NCBI RefSeq assembly: GCF_002498315.1
Contig: NZ_DAGX01000002.1
Span: 126,808-190,807, forward strand
Source: Methanofollis sp. UBA420
Lineage (GTDB): Archaea > Halobacteriota > Methanomicrobia > Methanomicrobiales > Methanofollaceae
Reading direction: 5' to 3'
Length of the DNA: 64,000 bases
Shown: positions 1 through 8,543 of the stretch, piece after piece
How positions within the stretch are numbered: position 1 is the stretch's first letter
Layout: the number at the start of each line of letters is the position of its first letter
Program-made: the position numbers and the translations under genes
Notes under the pieces: model-generated
Told to the model about the DNA's origin: nothing
Databases searched by the model: none
Seen by the model: only the letters and a program-made list of their open reading frames with translations

Positions 1-1348
1 GGCGGGCAGGTCTTGGGTCTGCCTGTTCGGGCGCGAGGTGGTCATAGGGGTTCAGCGCCGATGCCCCTGGCTTCATCGCCTCGTTAAGTTCTGTCTCCGT
101 CTCCCCGTACCAGTCCTTCTGGACCGTTCCCGTAAAGTACAGGTCGTCCCACCCGTTTGTCACCGCCTTTTTGAGGACGTACCCTCCGGGGAAACCATTG
201 GTGAGGACAACGATCCCCATCTTCTCTTCAGGATAGATCGTAATGTACGTCGAGACACCGGTGTCGAGGTCGCCGCCGTGTTCAAAACGGGTGTGCCCGT
301 ACCCGATAACGGATTCCCAGCCGAGAGCGTTTGCCATCACGCCGTTAGGGGAAGATCGTATGATGTTCTGGGGGGTGTGCGTCTCACGGAGGGCCGCGGC
401 CGCAATCACCTGCTTACCGTCGATACTTCCCTCATTCACCTGGAGCCGGGCGTACCTGGCCATATCTTCGATGGTCGAACTCACCCCTCCGTCGGGGCTG
501 TTGACGTCGTCGTTCAGGAGTTGTCCGGCCACTGCCGTCCCGTCTGTCACGAGATAGGTATCAGCATGGTCGTCTGCGAGGGCAAAGTCGGCGAAGCGGG
601 CGCTCGTGTTTTTCATGCCGGCGGGGACAAAGACCCGCTCGGCGACGAGGTCCTCCCAGGGCTGTCCCGCCCGCTTTGCAGCCGCCTCTGCCGCCGACGT
701 GATGCCGATGTTCGAGTATGCATAGGAGGAGCGGAACTCGCCCGTCAAGGTGAGGTACCTGAGTTTCTGTATGATCTCCGACCTGTTGCAGGCGAACCCG
801 TACTGGAGGATGTCGCCGCCGTACTGCGGAAGCCCGGTCCGGTGCGAGAGGAGATCGCGGAAAGTGACGTGTTCTGTCACCCAGGGATCGGAGAGGCGGA
901 AGTCGGGGTTCAGGGGTGCGACCCTGTCATCCCACGAGAGTTCCCCGTCTCCGACCATGGATGCGATCGATGCTGCGGTGAAGGATTTTGAGATGGACGC
1001 GAGCTGGAACCGGGTGTGGGGCGTGACCGGGTCCTGTGTCGTGATGTTCTTCACGCCGAAGCACCGGAGGTAGACGACCGTGTCGTTCTGCACCACGGCG
1101 ACTGCCATCCCCGGAACGCCGCTTTTCTGGAAGGTCTGCTCGGCGTAGGCATCGAACCGGGGGATGATGGCGGCGACGTCCTCTGCCCCGCTGTTTTCCG
1201 TCGAGATGTTCACGTTCTGGAGCGGTATCGGCTGGCCTGAGGGCGATGCGATGCAGCCGCAGACGAGGGCAATGCAGACGAGGCCGGCGATGATGAGTGT
1301 CTCCGGGGTTTTTTGATGAATGGTATCAGATCCTTTTGTAAATATCAC
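1..1348 (-). CDS. Beta-lactamase-family serine hydrolase, lipoprotein-like (3' end cut by window edge)
   Basis: Reading the reverse strand gives one open frame of about 449 codons that runs off the window, so the C-terminus is missing. The N-terminus has a hydrophobic signal stretch ending in CGC, a weak lipobox, so it is probably exported and lipid-anchored. Active-site motifs of class C beta-lactamase/penicillin-binding-like esterases are present: S-x-x-K (SISK, residues 118-121 counted from the GTG), Y-x-N (YSN) and HGG. Such archaeal proteins are usually peptidases or esterases rather than antibiotic resistance enzymes; the substrate cannot be read here. The start is uncertain: GTG at 1348 is the first in-frame start after a stop, while an ATT at 1321 has a better-spaced purine-rich stretch. 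An AT-rich promoter-like region lies upstream (1350-1420). Confidence 0.8.
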   Translation of the reverse strand, partial: MIFTKGSDTIHQKTPETLIIAGLVCIALVCGCIASPSGQPIPLQNVNISTENSGAEDVAAIIPRFDAYAEQTFQKSGVPGMAVAVVQNDTVVYLRCFGVKNITTQDPVTPHTRFQLASISKSFTAASIASMVGDGELSWDDRVAPLNPDFRLSDPWVTEHVTFRDLLSHRTGLPQYGGDILQYGFACNRSEIIQKLRYLTLTGEFRSSYAYSNIGITSAAEAAAKRAGQPWEDLVAERVFVPAGMKNTSARFADFALADDHADTYLVTDGTAVAGQLLNDDVNSPDGGVSSTIEDMARYARLQVNEGSIDGKQVIAAAALRETHTPQNIIRSSPNGVMANALGWESVIGYGHTRFEHGGDLDTGVSTYITIYPEEKMGIVVLTNGFPGGYVLKKAVTNGWDDLYFTGTVQKDWYGETETELNEAMKPGASALNPYDHLAPEQADPRPAR

Positions 1349-1595
1349 ACTTTTTTATTTGTATTTCAATATTATGACTTGTATTTCAAATCTGTTTGTA
1401 AATCAGGATTCACATCGGTGTCTGTTGGCCCGGCGGCGATCGGAACAGCGGATCGATCCGCGTCGCACCAATCGGCATGGTCCGCCGCTTCCCCTGCTAT
1501 TGGGGGACACGGATGTCTCGCACTCTTCGGGGACGGCGATCAGACGAAGACGTGCTTTCAAAAGAGGGAGAGATCCCGGACTCCCGTGATCCCCC

Positions 1596-2324
1596 TTATG
1601 TCCGTCCGCTCCACAGATCGTCCCAGTACCGGTTGACCGCCTGCCGGTAGATCTCGACATACTCAGGCGACGGGACGAGGGGTTCTTCGAGGCGCTGTCT
1701 CGTCCCCTCGGAGAGTCTGCCGGCCGTCACCACCTCTTCCCCGGCCGCCCGCACCTGGTCCCTGTACCGTGCGACCGCCTCCGCGGCGGCCGGTTCTGTC
1801 AGCCAGGCCCCCCCGCCGCGATAGATCTCGGCGACGAACTCGGTCTTGTAGTTGCGTGCCATCCGCTGTGTCAGGAGTCTGAGCACCTGAAAATGGCTCT
1901 GCTCCGGGAAACCGCAGTTTGCGATCATCACGAACTTCGGGCTCTCCCCGCCCCTATTCGGATGGACGGTCTCTCCCCCCGCGTCCACGACAAAATGGGG
2001 GTCGCCGAGCGGGAGGAGGCGGTCGATGAAGATCTTCAGGCGGCTGGAAATATTGTCGTTGTGAAGGGGCGTTGCGAAGACGACGACGTCGGCGGAGGAG
2101 AACAATCCGATCAACTCTTCCATATCGTCCTTCAGGACGCACTCCGCCGTCGGCGACAGCCAGCACTGAAAACACCCGAGGCAGTGATCGATCTTTTTCT
2201 CCGCGAGGAAGACGTTCTCCACATCGGCGCCCGCCCCTGCCGCCCCTTCGAGGAAGGCGTCGACCATGACGTGCGTGTTGCTCTCCTCCCCCTTCGGACT
2301 CCCGTTGAATGCGACGACTTTCAT
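1596..2324 (-). CDS. Iron-sulfur flavoprotein, flavodoxin-fold NAD(P)H-dependent reductase
   Basis: The protein opens with the flavodoxin-like/NADPH-dependent FMN reductase signature (VVAFNGSPKGEESNT, FMN phosphate loop). Near residue 50 it carries a compact cysteine cluster, C-x2-C-x2-C-x7-C (CLGCFQCWLSPTAEC), as in archaeal iron-sulfur flavoproteins, which bind one 4Fe-4S cluster and FMN and are thought to shuttle electrons or detoxify oxygen species in methanogens. The C-terminal 80 residues extend beyond the core domain. Two Met codons are possible; the second (MKVVAF) is preferred because it directly precedes the first beta strand, and the first would start at 2333. It is a monocistronic minus-strand gene. 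The physiological electron partner cannot be inferred. Confidence 0.85.
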   Translation of the reverse strand: MKVVAFNGSPKGEESNTHVMVDAFLEGAAGAGADVENVFLAEKKIDHCLGCFQCWLSPTAECVLKDDMEELIGLFSSADVVVFATPLHNDNISSRLKIFIDRLLPLGDPHFVVDAGGETVHPNRGGESPKFVMIANCGFPEQSHFQVLRLLTQRMARNYKTEFVAEIYRGGGAWLTEPAAAEAVARYRDQVRAAGEEVVTAGRLSEGTRQRLEEPLVPSPEYVEIYRQAVNRYWDDLWSGRT

Positions 2325-2454
2325 GTGGTTCACCGTCGTCTGATCGATGCGGGGTGGGTAATAAAGGTGTGGGCCGCGGGGTTATACCCGGGTGATGATC
2401 GCGGATTTTGACAGTTTATAACCGGTCAAAAAATTCGTGTCAGGTCTGCCAGTC

Positions 2455-3066
2455 TTACTCTATCCCCATCAAAATCCCGGCCAGCGCGAAGAGGAGGAGG
2501 CCGTTGACCACGACGACGCCCGCGATCACCATGCCGGAGACGAGGCCGGGCACGAGCATGCTGACGCCGAAGGCGATCGCAACGAGGTTCAGCACCGTCT
2601 GAGTGACCAGCAATTTTTTCAGGGCCGGGGGGATGGGCCCGGCCGGGAGGTCTCCGCCGCCCCGGAGCACCGGGAGAAACCGCCCGGCGAGGAGGACGCC
2701 GCCCCCGACGATGTTCAGGAGGCCGAGGAGGACCCTGAGCAGGTCGGTCAGGACGCCCGGCACGATGCAGGCGACGACGCCCAGGGCGGCGAAGACGGCC
2801 CCGATCAGGACCATGAGCCAGGAGCGGGTGTACTGGCCCACCGGCGTCTCCCCGAGGGCCATCATCTGGATGGCCATGATGACCATCAGCAGGCCGAGCT
2901 GACCGTCAGGGGAGAAGGGGATCGCCCCCAGGTTGACCGGGAAGAGGAGGAGGCCGAGGAGCACCAGGAGGGTGGCGACCACGAGGATGGTGGCGACCGG
3001 GAGGGAGACCGAGGCGTCCCGGAAAATGCGGAAACCGCTCTGTGTCTGAGAGTCGTCGGGCGTCAT
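2455..3066 (-). CDS. Six-helix membrane protein, paralogue of its upstream neighbour
   Basis: About 203 residues, nearly all hydrophobic, with roughly six predicted membrane helices and no recognised enzymatic motif. Its ATG overlaps the stop of the upstream gene (ATGA), so the two are translationally coupled. The two proteins are clearly related: both have a block of the form PF/YSPD...GLxxVI...QxxxxGxTPxG...RSW followed by xGVVACIVPG or xGMVACFIPG at the same distance from the N-terminus. This points to a tandem duplication followed by divergence, and perhaps to a heteromeric membrane complex (inference). The longer possible frame upstream of this start overlaps the neighbour antisense-free and looks spurious. 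Function unknown. Confidence 0.75.
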   Translation of the reverse strand: MTPDDSQTQSGFRIFRDASVSLPVATILVVATLLVLLGLLLFPVNLGAIPFSPDGQLGLLMVIMAIQMMALGETPVGQYTRSWLMVLIGAVFAALGVVACIVPGVLTDLLRVLLGLLNIVGGGVLLAGRFLPVLRGGGDLPAGPIPPALKKLLVTQTVLNLVAIAFGVSMLVPGLVSGMVIAGVVVVNGLLLFALAGILMGIE

Positions 3067-3692
3067 GTCTCCCCCTGGGGGTACGCCCTCGCCGTCTTCT
3101 GAATGCTCCACGCGAGATAGAAGAAAAAGACGCCGTAGAGGACGAGGAGCACCGCCGTCTGCGGGTCGGTCGTGATGCCGGGGAGGAGGGTGACAAGGCC
3201 GAGGGCGACCGAGAGGAGGTACACGCCCGTGCAGGCGACTGTCAGGTGCCGCAGGACGCCGGGCACCTTCAGCCACGTCCTCGCCCTCCCTTCGACAAGG
3301 AACAACTGGAGGAGAAGAGCGGTCCCGCCGCCGGCGAGGAGGACGCCGACCAGGATGCGGACAGGTGCGGTCAGGGTGCCGGGGATGAAGCAGGCGACCA
3401 TGCCGACGACCGCCGTGCAGATGCCGAGCACGACGACCGCCCACGACCGGCGGAGGTCGCCGAAGGGCGTCTTCCCCATCGTGACGACCTGGAAGGAGAC
3501 GATGACCAGGAAAAGACCGTAGGTGCTGTCCGGCGTGTAGGGCAGGTCCCCCCTATGGATGCCGACGAGGAGGAGGCCGAAGAGGAGCATGAAGACGCCG
3601 AAGACAAGGAGGATGACGACCTCGAAGGAGAGGTCAGACTCCTCTCTCAGCGTCGAAGAGGTTTTTTCGTTCTCGCGGTTCTCGACCACCAA
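3063..3692 (-). CDS. Six-helix membrane protein, first of a tandem paralogous pair
   Basis: 209 residues with a charged, cytoplasmic-looking N-terminus of about 22 residues and then about six hydrophobic segments. It shares the PYTPDS...GLFLVIVSFQ...GKTPFG...RRSW and VACFIPG blocks with the downstream gene at 2455-3066, with which it overlaps by four bases. No family could be named from memory; the overall organisation is reminiscent of small multi-helix families such as HdeD/DUF308, but this is only a resemblance. An AT-rich spacer upstream (3693-3800) carries TATA-like stretches and probably holds the promoter of the pair. Confidence 0.75.
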   Translation of the reverse strand: MVVENRENEKTSSTLREESDLSFEVVILLVFGVFMLLFGLLLVGIHRGDLPYTPDSTYGLFLVIVSFQVVTMGKTPFGDLRRSWAVVVLGICTAVVGMVACFIPGTLTAPVRILVGVLLAGGGTALLLQLFLVEGRARTWLKVPGVLRHLTVACTGVYLLSVALGLVTLLPGITTDPQTAVLLVLYGVFFFYLAWSIQKTARAYPQGET

Positions 3693-3992
3693 ATCCGTCT
3701 CTCCCCTGAAATGTCTCCGGCACCGGGTGCGCGAATACTCGTAATTGGGTAGATATTCGATATATCATTCGTATTATATGTATCCATTTGAGATCTGTGC
3801 CGCCTCGTCCCTCGCCTGTCCCTCTCTTCTCTCCGGTGCCATTCATCCGACCGTCAGAACCTATCTCGGCCGCATATCTGTCAGTTCCATTGACAGAGAT
3901 CCTGTATCGGGCATTTTTGAATTCATGTGACTCTGCACGGATGATTCAAAAAATATATCTGTCCCGACAATAATCCGTGAGCAGGAATACCC
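3693..3992. promoter_or_regulatory. Divergent intergenic region with TATA-like elements
   Basis: This 300-bp spacer separates the minus-strand membrane-protein pair from the plus-strand decarboxylase-like gene. It is much richer in A/T than its surroundings. A TATA-like AAAAAATATATC stretch lies at about 3946-3957, some 40 bases before the ATG at 3993, and another AT-rich block with alternating ATTCG/ATATAT lies at about 3745-3785. A GAGCAGGA stretch a few bases before the ATG may be the ribosome-binding site. No coding potential is seen. Confidence 0.5.
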
Positions 3993-4787
3993 ATGTTCAG
4001 ACCACGAAACGATTTCACATACCTGATGCCGGTCCACTTCGGCGGCGGAAAATTCGATGCCGGGACGCTCATCACGCAGAGATCGACGGCCCTGACCCTC
4101 ACCTACGAAACCGAGAGAGACCTTCTGGAGAACTACATCCCCGAAGGTTTCGAACTCCTGGCCCCTGAGGTGCAGGTGAGTTTCAACAGGTTCACCGAGA
4201 TCAACTGGATGCAGGGCGGACAGTACAACCTGATCAATGTGGCGGCGCCTGTCAGGTTCCACGGCACGAAGGACCGCCTGGACGGCGCGTACACGCTGGT
4301 CGTCTGGGAGAACAAGACCGCACCCATCCTCGGCGGGCGGGAGCAGACCGGGATCCCGAAGATCTATGCTGATATCGAGGACCTGCACATCGTCAGGCCG
4401 CACTATGCGACGACGGTCAGTTACGAGGGGAACACCTTCCTCACCCTGGACTTCGAGGCCGCAGGGCCGATAACGGGAGAGGACCTGGACGCCGTGAAGT
4501 CCCAGATGGCGTCCATGAACACCCTGGGGTGGCGGTATATCCCGAAGGTGGGGGCGCCGGGTGCGGAATTGAGCCAGTTCGTCCTCTACCCTCAGGGTAT
4601 GGAGGTGGAGTCGGCACAGGCGGGAACGGGCACCCTCAGGTGGACAGAGCAGACGCCGATGCAGAACCCGGCCCAGTACTATATCATCAACAGCCTCGCC
4701 GCCCTCCCCATAAAGAGGGTGACGCAGGCGTTGCTGACCGAGGGGACGGCCGTCCTTCGTGCGATGGGCGCGAGGGTCATCGAATGA
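3993..4787 (+). CDS. Acetoacetate decarboxylase (ADC) superfamily protein
   Basis: 264 residues matching the acetoacetate decarboxylase fold over the full length: an N-terminal strand region with VHFGG, a central block with VNVAAP-like and WENKTAPILGGRE, and the motif GIPKIYADI in which Lys123 corresponds to the Schiff-base lysine of true decarboxylases. The family contains decarboxylases as well as aldolase/dehydratase-like members, so acetoacetate is not assured as substrate. It is followed 12 bases later by an SDR gene (4800-5630), an arrangement that suggests a two-step ketone or keto-acid pathway (inference). The start is supported by a GAGCAGGA stretch upstream and a clear AT-rich promoter. 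Confidence 0.85.
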   Translation: MFRPRNDFTYLMPVHFGGGKFDAGTLITQRSTALTLTYETERDLLENYIPEGFELLAPEVQVSFNRFTEINWMQGGQYNLINVAAPVRFHGTKDRLDGAYTLVVWENKTAPILGGREQTGIPKIYADIEDLHIVRPHYATTVSYEGNTFLTLDFEAAGPITGEDLDAVKSQMASMNTLGWRYIPKVGAPGAELSQFVLYPQGMEVESAQAGTGTLRWTEQTPMQNPAQYYIINSLAALPIKRVTQALLTEGTAVLRAMGARVIE

Positions 4788-4799
4788 GAGGTGGAAACT

Positions 4800-5630
4800 A
4801 TGGATGAGTATTACAACGGCAAGATCGCTATCGTCACCGGGGCGAACTCAGGGATCGGGTATGCGGTGAGCGAGGAACTCCTGAAGAGGGGGGCTATCGT
4901 CTACATGGCCGGACGGAGTCGGGAGAAGATCGCGAAAGCTGCGGCGCAGCTCTCCGCGTACGGGGACCGCGTCCGCACCCTCGTCATGGACGTGACGAAG
5001 GAGGAGCAGGTGCAGAAGGGCATCGAGGGGACGGCGGCCGAGGCCGGGAGGCTGGACCTGCTGTTCAACAATGCGGGGGTGGGCGGCACCCTCCCGTTCG
5101 AGCAGGCGACCTTGGAGGACTGGAAGACGATCATCGACACCAATCTCTGGAGCGTCATCTACGGCGTCCATTTCGCGGTGCCGATCATGCTCAGGCAGGG
5201 GTCGGGCCATATCGTGAACACCAGTTCGATTGCAGGCATCATCCCGCCTCCGTTCCAGGCGCTCTACTCTCTCACGAAATACGGGGTGACCGGCATGACC
5301 GAGTGCCTGAAATACGAGTTTGCAGAGAAGGGTCTCCACTTCTCGACCATCTGTCCGGCCAATATCGCGACCGCGATCTTCAACAAGAGCATCGACGGCA
5401 AAACCCACGGCGACCTGCGGGTCCCGGACGACGCCTATCCTGTCGAGAAGGCGGCGTCTTTCATCCTGGACAGGGTGGCGGAGCAGAAGGGGATCATCGT
5501 CGTGCCCGAGGACCCGAACACCGATGTCTGGAAGGGGTATGTCCTCGGCGACCGGGAGGTGGAAGAGCGGTTGTACCAGATGGCGCACGACCGCAGGGAG
5601 GCCTTCGAGAAGGGCGGGACATATTTCTGA
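4800..5630 (+). CDS. Short-chain dehydrogenase/reductase (SDR)
   Basis: A classical SDR of about 276 residues. The nucleotide-binding motif TGANSGIG lies at residues 13-20, NNAGVG follows near residue 90, the catalytic serine is in NTSSIAG, and the catalytic Y-x3-K is YSLTK. The ATG at 4800 is preferred over an in-frame GTG at 4791 because GAGGTGG (4788-4794) is placed 5 bases before it. It lies directly behind the ADC-fold gene and is probably cotranscribed. An oxidoreductase acting on the product or substrate of that protein is a reasonable guess, but the substrate and the cofactor preference are not determined. Confidence 0.9.
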   Translation: MDEYYNGKIAIVTGANSGIGYAVSEELLKRGAIVYMAGRSREKIAKAAAQLSAYGDRVRTLVMDVTKEEQVQKGIEGTAAEAGRLDLLFNNAGVGGTLPFEQATLEDWKTIIDTNLWSVIYGVHFAVPIMLRQGSGHIVNTSSIAGIIPPPFQALYSLTKYGVTGMTECLKYEFAEKGLHFSTICPANIATAIFNKSIDGKTHGDLRVPDDAYPVEKAASFILDRVAEQKGIIVVPEDPNTDVWKGYVLGDREVEERLYQMAHDRREAFEKGGTYF

Positions 5631-5659
5631 GATCAGGCTCCACTCTTTTTTCGCGAGGC

Positions 5660-6622
5660 ATGAAGACAGTAGCGCCCGTGATCATCTCGGCGAGCCGGGC
5701 GACAGACATCCCGGCATTTTACAGCGAATGGTTCATGAACAGGCTGCGGGCCGGGTATGCGGTCTGGACGAACCCCTTCAACAGGAAATTCTCCCAGAAG
5801 GTCTCCTTTGAAAAGACGAGGGTGTTTGTCTTCTGGACGAAGAACCCCGCCCCCCTGGTGCCGCACCTCGACGAGATCGAGAGGATGGGGTATCATTACT
5901 ATTTCCAGTACACTCTCAACGATTACGAGAGGGAGGGGCTCGAGCCTGGCCTGCCCCCTCTCGACGAGCGTGTCGAGACCTTCCGGGCGCTTGCTGAGCG
6001 TGTGGGAAAGGAGCGGGTGATCTGGCGCTTCGACCCCCTCCTCCTCTCCAACGACCTCACCGTCGAGAAACTCCTCGCACGGGTGAAGGGGGTGGGGGAC
6101 CGCATCCACGCCTCGACGGAACGCCTGGTCTTCAGCTTTGCCGACATCGACGCCTACCGCGCGGTGCGGCGGCGGCTCGGTTGGAGGTACCGCGAGTTCG
6201 GGCTCGAGGAGATGCGGGCCTTTGCCGAGGGCCTCGCCGCACTGAACAGTGACTGGGATCTTGCCCTCGCCACCTGTGCGGAGGAGGTCGACCTCTCCGC
6301 CTGCAGGATAAAGAAGAACAGGTGCATCGACGACCGCCTCCTCAGACGCCTCTTCCCCGACGACCCCGCGTTGACGGCATTCCTGGGCCCGCCGTCGCAA
6401 CGCGACCTTTTCGGGAGGACCACTCCCGCGAAGGGCCTGAAGGACAAAGGCCAGCGGGAGAGCTGCGGCTGCATCCGGAGCAAGGACATCGGCGCCTACT
6501 CGACATGCCCCCACCTCTGCCTCTACTGCTATGCGAACTCGGCCGAAGGGGCGGTGCGGCGGAATTCTGAGAGGCACCGGGTTGAGGAGGAGGGGTTGGT
6601 GCAGACGGGGGAAGGGGCGTGA
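5660..6622 (+). CDS. DUF1848 protein with C-terminal cysteine-rich (radical-SAM-like) cluster
   Basis: About 320 residues. The N-terminus reads VIISASRATDIPAFY, the family hallmark, followed by WTKNP and a central TIM-barrel-like region (QYTLNDYE, WRFDP). The C-terminus carries a dense cysteine motif, CGCIRSKDIGAYSTCPHLCLYCYA, whose CxxxCxxC spacing resembles radical SAM or other Fe-S sites. The family is widespread in anaerobes but has no established function that I know. It starts 29 bases after the SDR stop on the same strand, so it may belong to the same transcript. The start ATG is preceded by a GCGAGG stretch. Confidence 0.85.
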   Translation: MKTVAPVIISASRATDIPAFYSEWFMNRLRAGYAVWTNPFNRKFSQKVSFEKTRVFVFWTKNPAPLVPHLDEIERMGYHYYFQYTLNDYEREGLEPGLPPLDERVETFRALAERVGKERVIWRFDPLLLSNDLTVEKLLARVKGVGDRIHASTERLVFSFADIDAYRAVRRRLGWRYREFGLEEMRAFAEGLAALNSDWDLALATCAEEVDLSACRIKKNRCIDDRLLRRLFPDDPALTAFLGPPSQRDLFGRTTPAKGLKDKGQRESCGCIRSKDIGAYSTCPHLCLYCYANSAEGAVRRNSERHRVEEEGLVQTGEGA

Positions 6623-6849
6623 TCGTGTCCCGACCATCCTGGGTGCAGTCAGCCACCCGGACGGGAACTCCCTCGGCGTAGAGTCTCAAACCCTCTCTCT
6701 TCTGCCGGAGATCGCTGACAATCCGGAGGCGGAGGCCCTCCTTGAGTTCATAGAGTATAACACAGACCCTTCTCCTCTCCTGACGGGCCCTCCTTTTCCG
6801 CCGAGAGATGCCGGGTCCGATTTGCAATCGGTACTGCACCGGATTGCCG

Positions 6850-7944
6850 TTACTTCCCTTTTATCTTCCAGATATCTCGGGCAGATTTTCCGATTTCTTT
6901 CCAGCGCTTCTTTTCAAGCCTCACCAGCCCGATCTCCGCTTTATCCCGTTCGAATTCGAGTTCTCGCATGAGCCGGTGAAAATTCTCCAGCCGTGCTGCA
7001 GAGAGGACTCCGTCCCTCACGGCCGCCTGCACCGCACAGCCCGGCTCCTGTTCGTGCCGGCAGTCCGAGAACCGGCAGCCCTCCGCCAGTTCGAGAATAT
7101 CGGGGAATGTATCAGCAATACCGGCAGCTGCCGTACCGATGCCGACCTCCCTCAAACCGGGGTTGTCTATCATGAGCGCCCCGCCTTCCAGGACGAAGAG
7201 CTGGCGGACGGTCGTGGTGTGCCGCCCTTTCTCGTCGTAGTCCCGGGTATGCGAGGTCTCCTGCACCGGACAGCCCATGAGCCGGTTTATCAGGGTGGAC
7301 TTGCCGACGCCCGACGAACCGATGAGGGCGACCGTTGTTCCCGGCGGGAGGTACGGGTCAAGCCGGTCGACACCCTCTCCGCTCGCGGCGCTGATTGGAA
7401 TGACCGGTATACCGGGAGAGCCCGAAGCGATCCCATCGGCGAGCGATGCGGGGTCGTCCGCCAGATCGGATTTATTGATGACGATAACGGGGCGGGCACC
7501 CGAAGCGTGGGCGATAGCGAGAAAGCGCTCTATCCGGCGGGCGTTGAGGTCATGACCGGCGGCCGTGACGATAAAGACCGTATCGATATTCGCCGCAATG
7601 ACCTGGTCGGTGCTTTCACGTCCCGATGCCCCCCGTGCAAAGAGGGTCTTGCGCGGGAGGATATCAACGATCGTCGAGGTGCCGGCCTCCGGCTGATCGA
7701 GCAATACGACGAAATCTCCAACCGCTGGAAAGCGGCCGAGTTTCCGCAGAGCTCCGGAGATCCCCGCCGTGATGGACCCGCCGTCGACGAGAACGTCCCA
7801 CACGGTCTTCTGCCGGCAGGCCACGCGGCCCGGCACATACGGCCCGGCGTACTTTGAGAATGCCGCATTGTGCTCCTCCGTCCAGCCGAGGTCTTCAAGC
7901 GTATGGGAGTGCTGCTCTCCGCACCGGGATGTGGACTGTTTCAT
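6850..7944 (-). CDS. rsgA: Ribosome small-subunit-dependent GTPase RsgA
   Basis: A circularly permuted GTPase of about 364 residues. Motifs run G4 (NKSD), then G5-like SAASGEG, then the P-loop GSSGVGKST, then G3 (DNPG), which is the order diagnostic of the RsgA/YjeQ family. An OB-like N-terminal domain and a C-terminal zinc-binding knuckle (C-x4-C-x-H-x5-C, in CRFSDCRHEQEPGC) complete the architecture. In bacteria RsgA checks late 30S maturation; it is patchy in archaea, so bacterial origin by transfer is likely. The Met at 7944 is chosen because GAGGAAAGG lies just upstream and the protein otherwise gains an unconserved 22-residue extension (start 8010). Confidence 0.92.
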   Translation of the reverse strand: MKQSTSRCGEQHSHTLEDLGWTEEHNAAFSKYAGPYVPGRVACRQKTVWDVLVDGGSITAGISGALRKLGRFPAVGDFVVLLDQPEAGTSTIVDILPRKTLFARGASGRESTDQVIAANIDTVFIVTAAGHDLNARRIERFLAIAHASGARPVIVINKSDLADDPASLADGIASGSPGIPVIPISAASGEGVDRLDPYLPPGTTVALIGSSGVGKSTLINRLMGCPVQETSHTRDYDEKGRHTTTVRQLFVLEGGALMIDNPGLREVGIGTAAAGIADTFPDILELAEGCRFSDCRHEQEPGCAVQAAVRDGVLSAARLENFHRLMRELEFERDKAEIGLVRLEKKRWKEIGKSARDIWKIKGK

Positions 7945-7989
7945 TAGACGACCTTTCCTCTGTAAAATGGGTGGCATACAATGCGCCAA

Positions 7990-8345
7990 GTGCTTTGTGG
8001 TCGTTTTCATCGACTGCGGTCTCTTCTGTGTGGCGAACGCATGCGAGCAACGGTGTGCCTACAAGGTCAAAGAAGAGGGTGCCGCCGTTGAAAATAGTGA
8101 TATTGATAACAGCAGCGAGACGATGATGCTGATCCTCACGCCTTTCTGGTTCATGGCTCTGAAATGCGGTCTGTCCTTTTCCGGTGAGTTTGAGAGTGAT
8201 CTCCTTCTCATTTCGCAGGCCGCGAACTTTTTTACCAGTCCGCGCTTTGTCAGCCGGGTTATCGTCCGGGATGCGGCCGAGGGCGTTACCCCGAGAATGT
8301 GATCCCGGATACCGCATTGAGGAAAGCGCCTCTCGTATTCATACG
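7990..8345 (-). pseudogene. Frameshifted MarR-type winged-helix regulator (remnant)
   Basis: On the reverse strand one frame encodes a recognition-helix region, ILGVTPSAASRTITRLTKRG, followed by LVKK. The frame then fails, but adding a single A to the six-A run at about 8229-8234 continues it as VRGLRNEKEITLKLTGKG with a following helix (QTAFQSHEPERRED), which is exactly the wing plus LTxKG pattern of MarR proteins. The N-terminal dimerisation helices are not recognisable upstream. It therefore looks like a decayed regulator, or a sequencing error in a homopolymer. It lies between rsgA and the UbiA gene pair, which it may once have controlled (inference). Confidence 0.6.
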
Positions 8346-8543
8346 GGGTGTCGGGTTCGATCACGGTGCTGGTTGTTTCGGGAGGATCCCGACATCATCG
8401 AGAGTATCGACAGCGAAAATATTAATGCCGCCCGGACCACTGAAGGCGTTCGAGGCGAAAAGTGCGAAGGAGTGAATATCCGCCAGATTAACAGAGCGAA
8501 GACAAATCGTTGGTATGGAAATGTGTGCGGTGATATCCGTTTC

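Noticed and set aside
38..991. Long plus-strand frame in the first kilobase
   Set aside because: It is antisense to the serine hydrolase whose catalytic motifs (SISK, YSN, HGG) are read on the minus strand; the plus-strand protein has no recognisable motif and is Arg/Gly/Val-rich, as expected of a shadow of GC-rich coding DNA.
6623..6849. Short frames between the DUF1848 gene and rsgA on both strands
   Set aside because: No start with a ribosome-binding site and no motif; the minus-strand candidate runs antisense into the DUF1848 gene. Left as a convergent spacer.
8184..8543. N-terminal extension of the UbiA protein to an upstream start
   Set aside because: The extension has no conserved residues, overlaps the MarR remnant on the other strand and lacks a ribosome-binding site.
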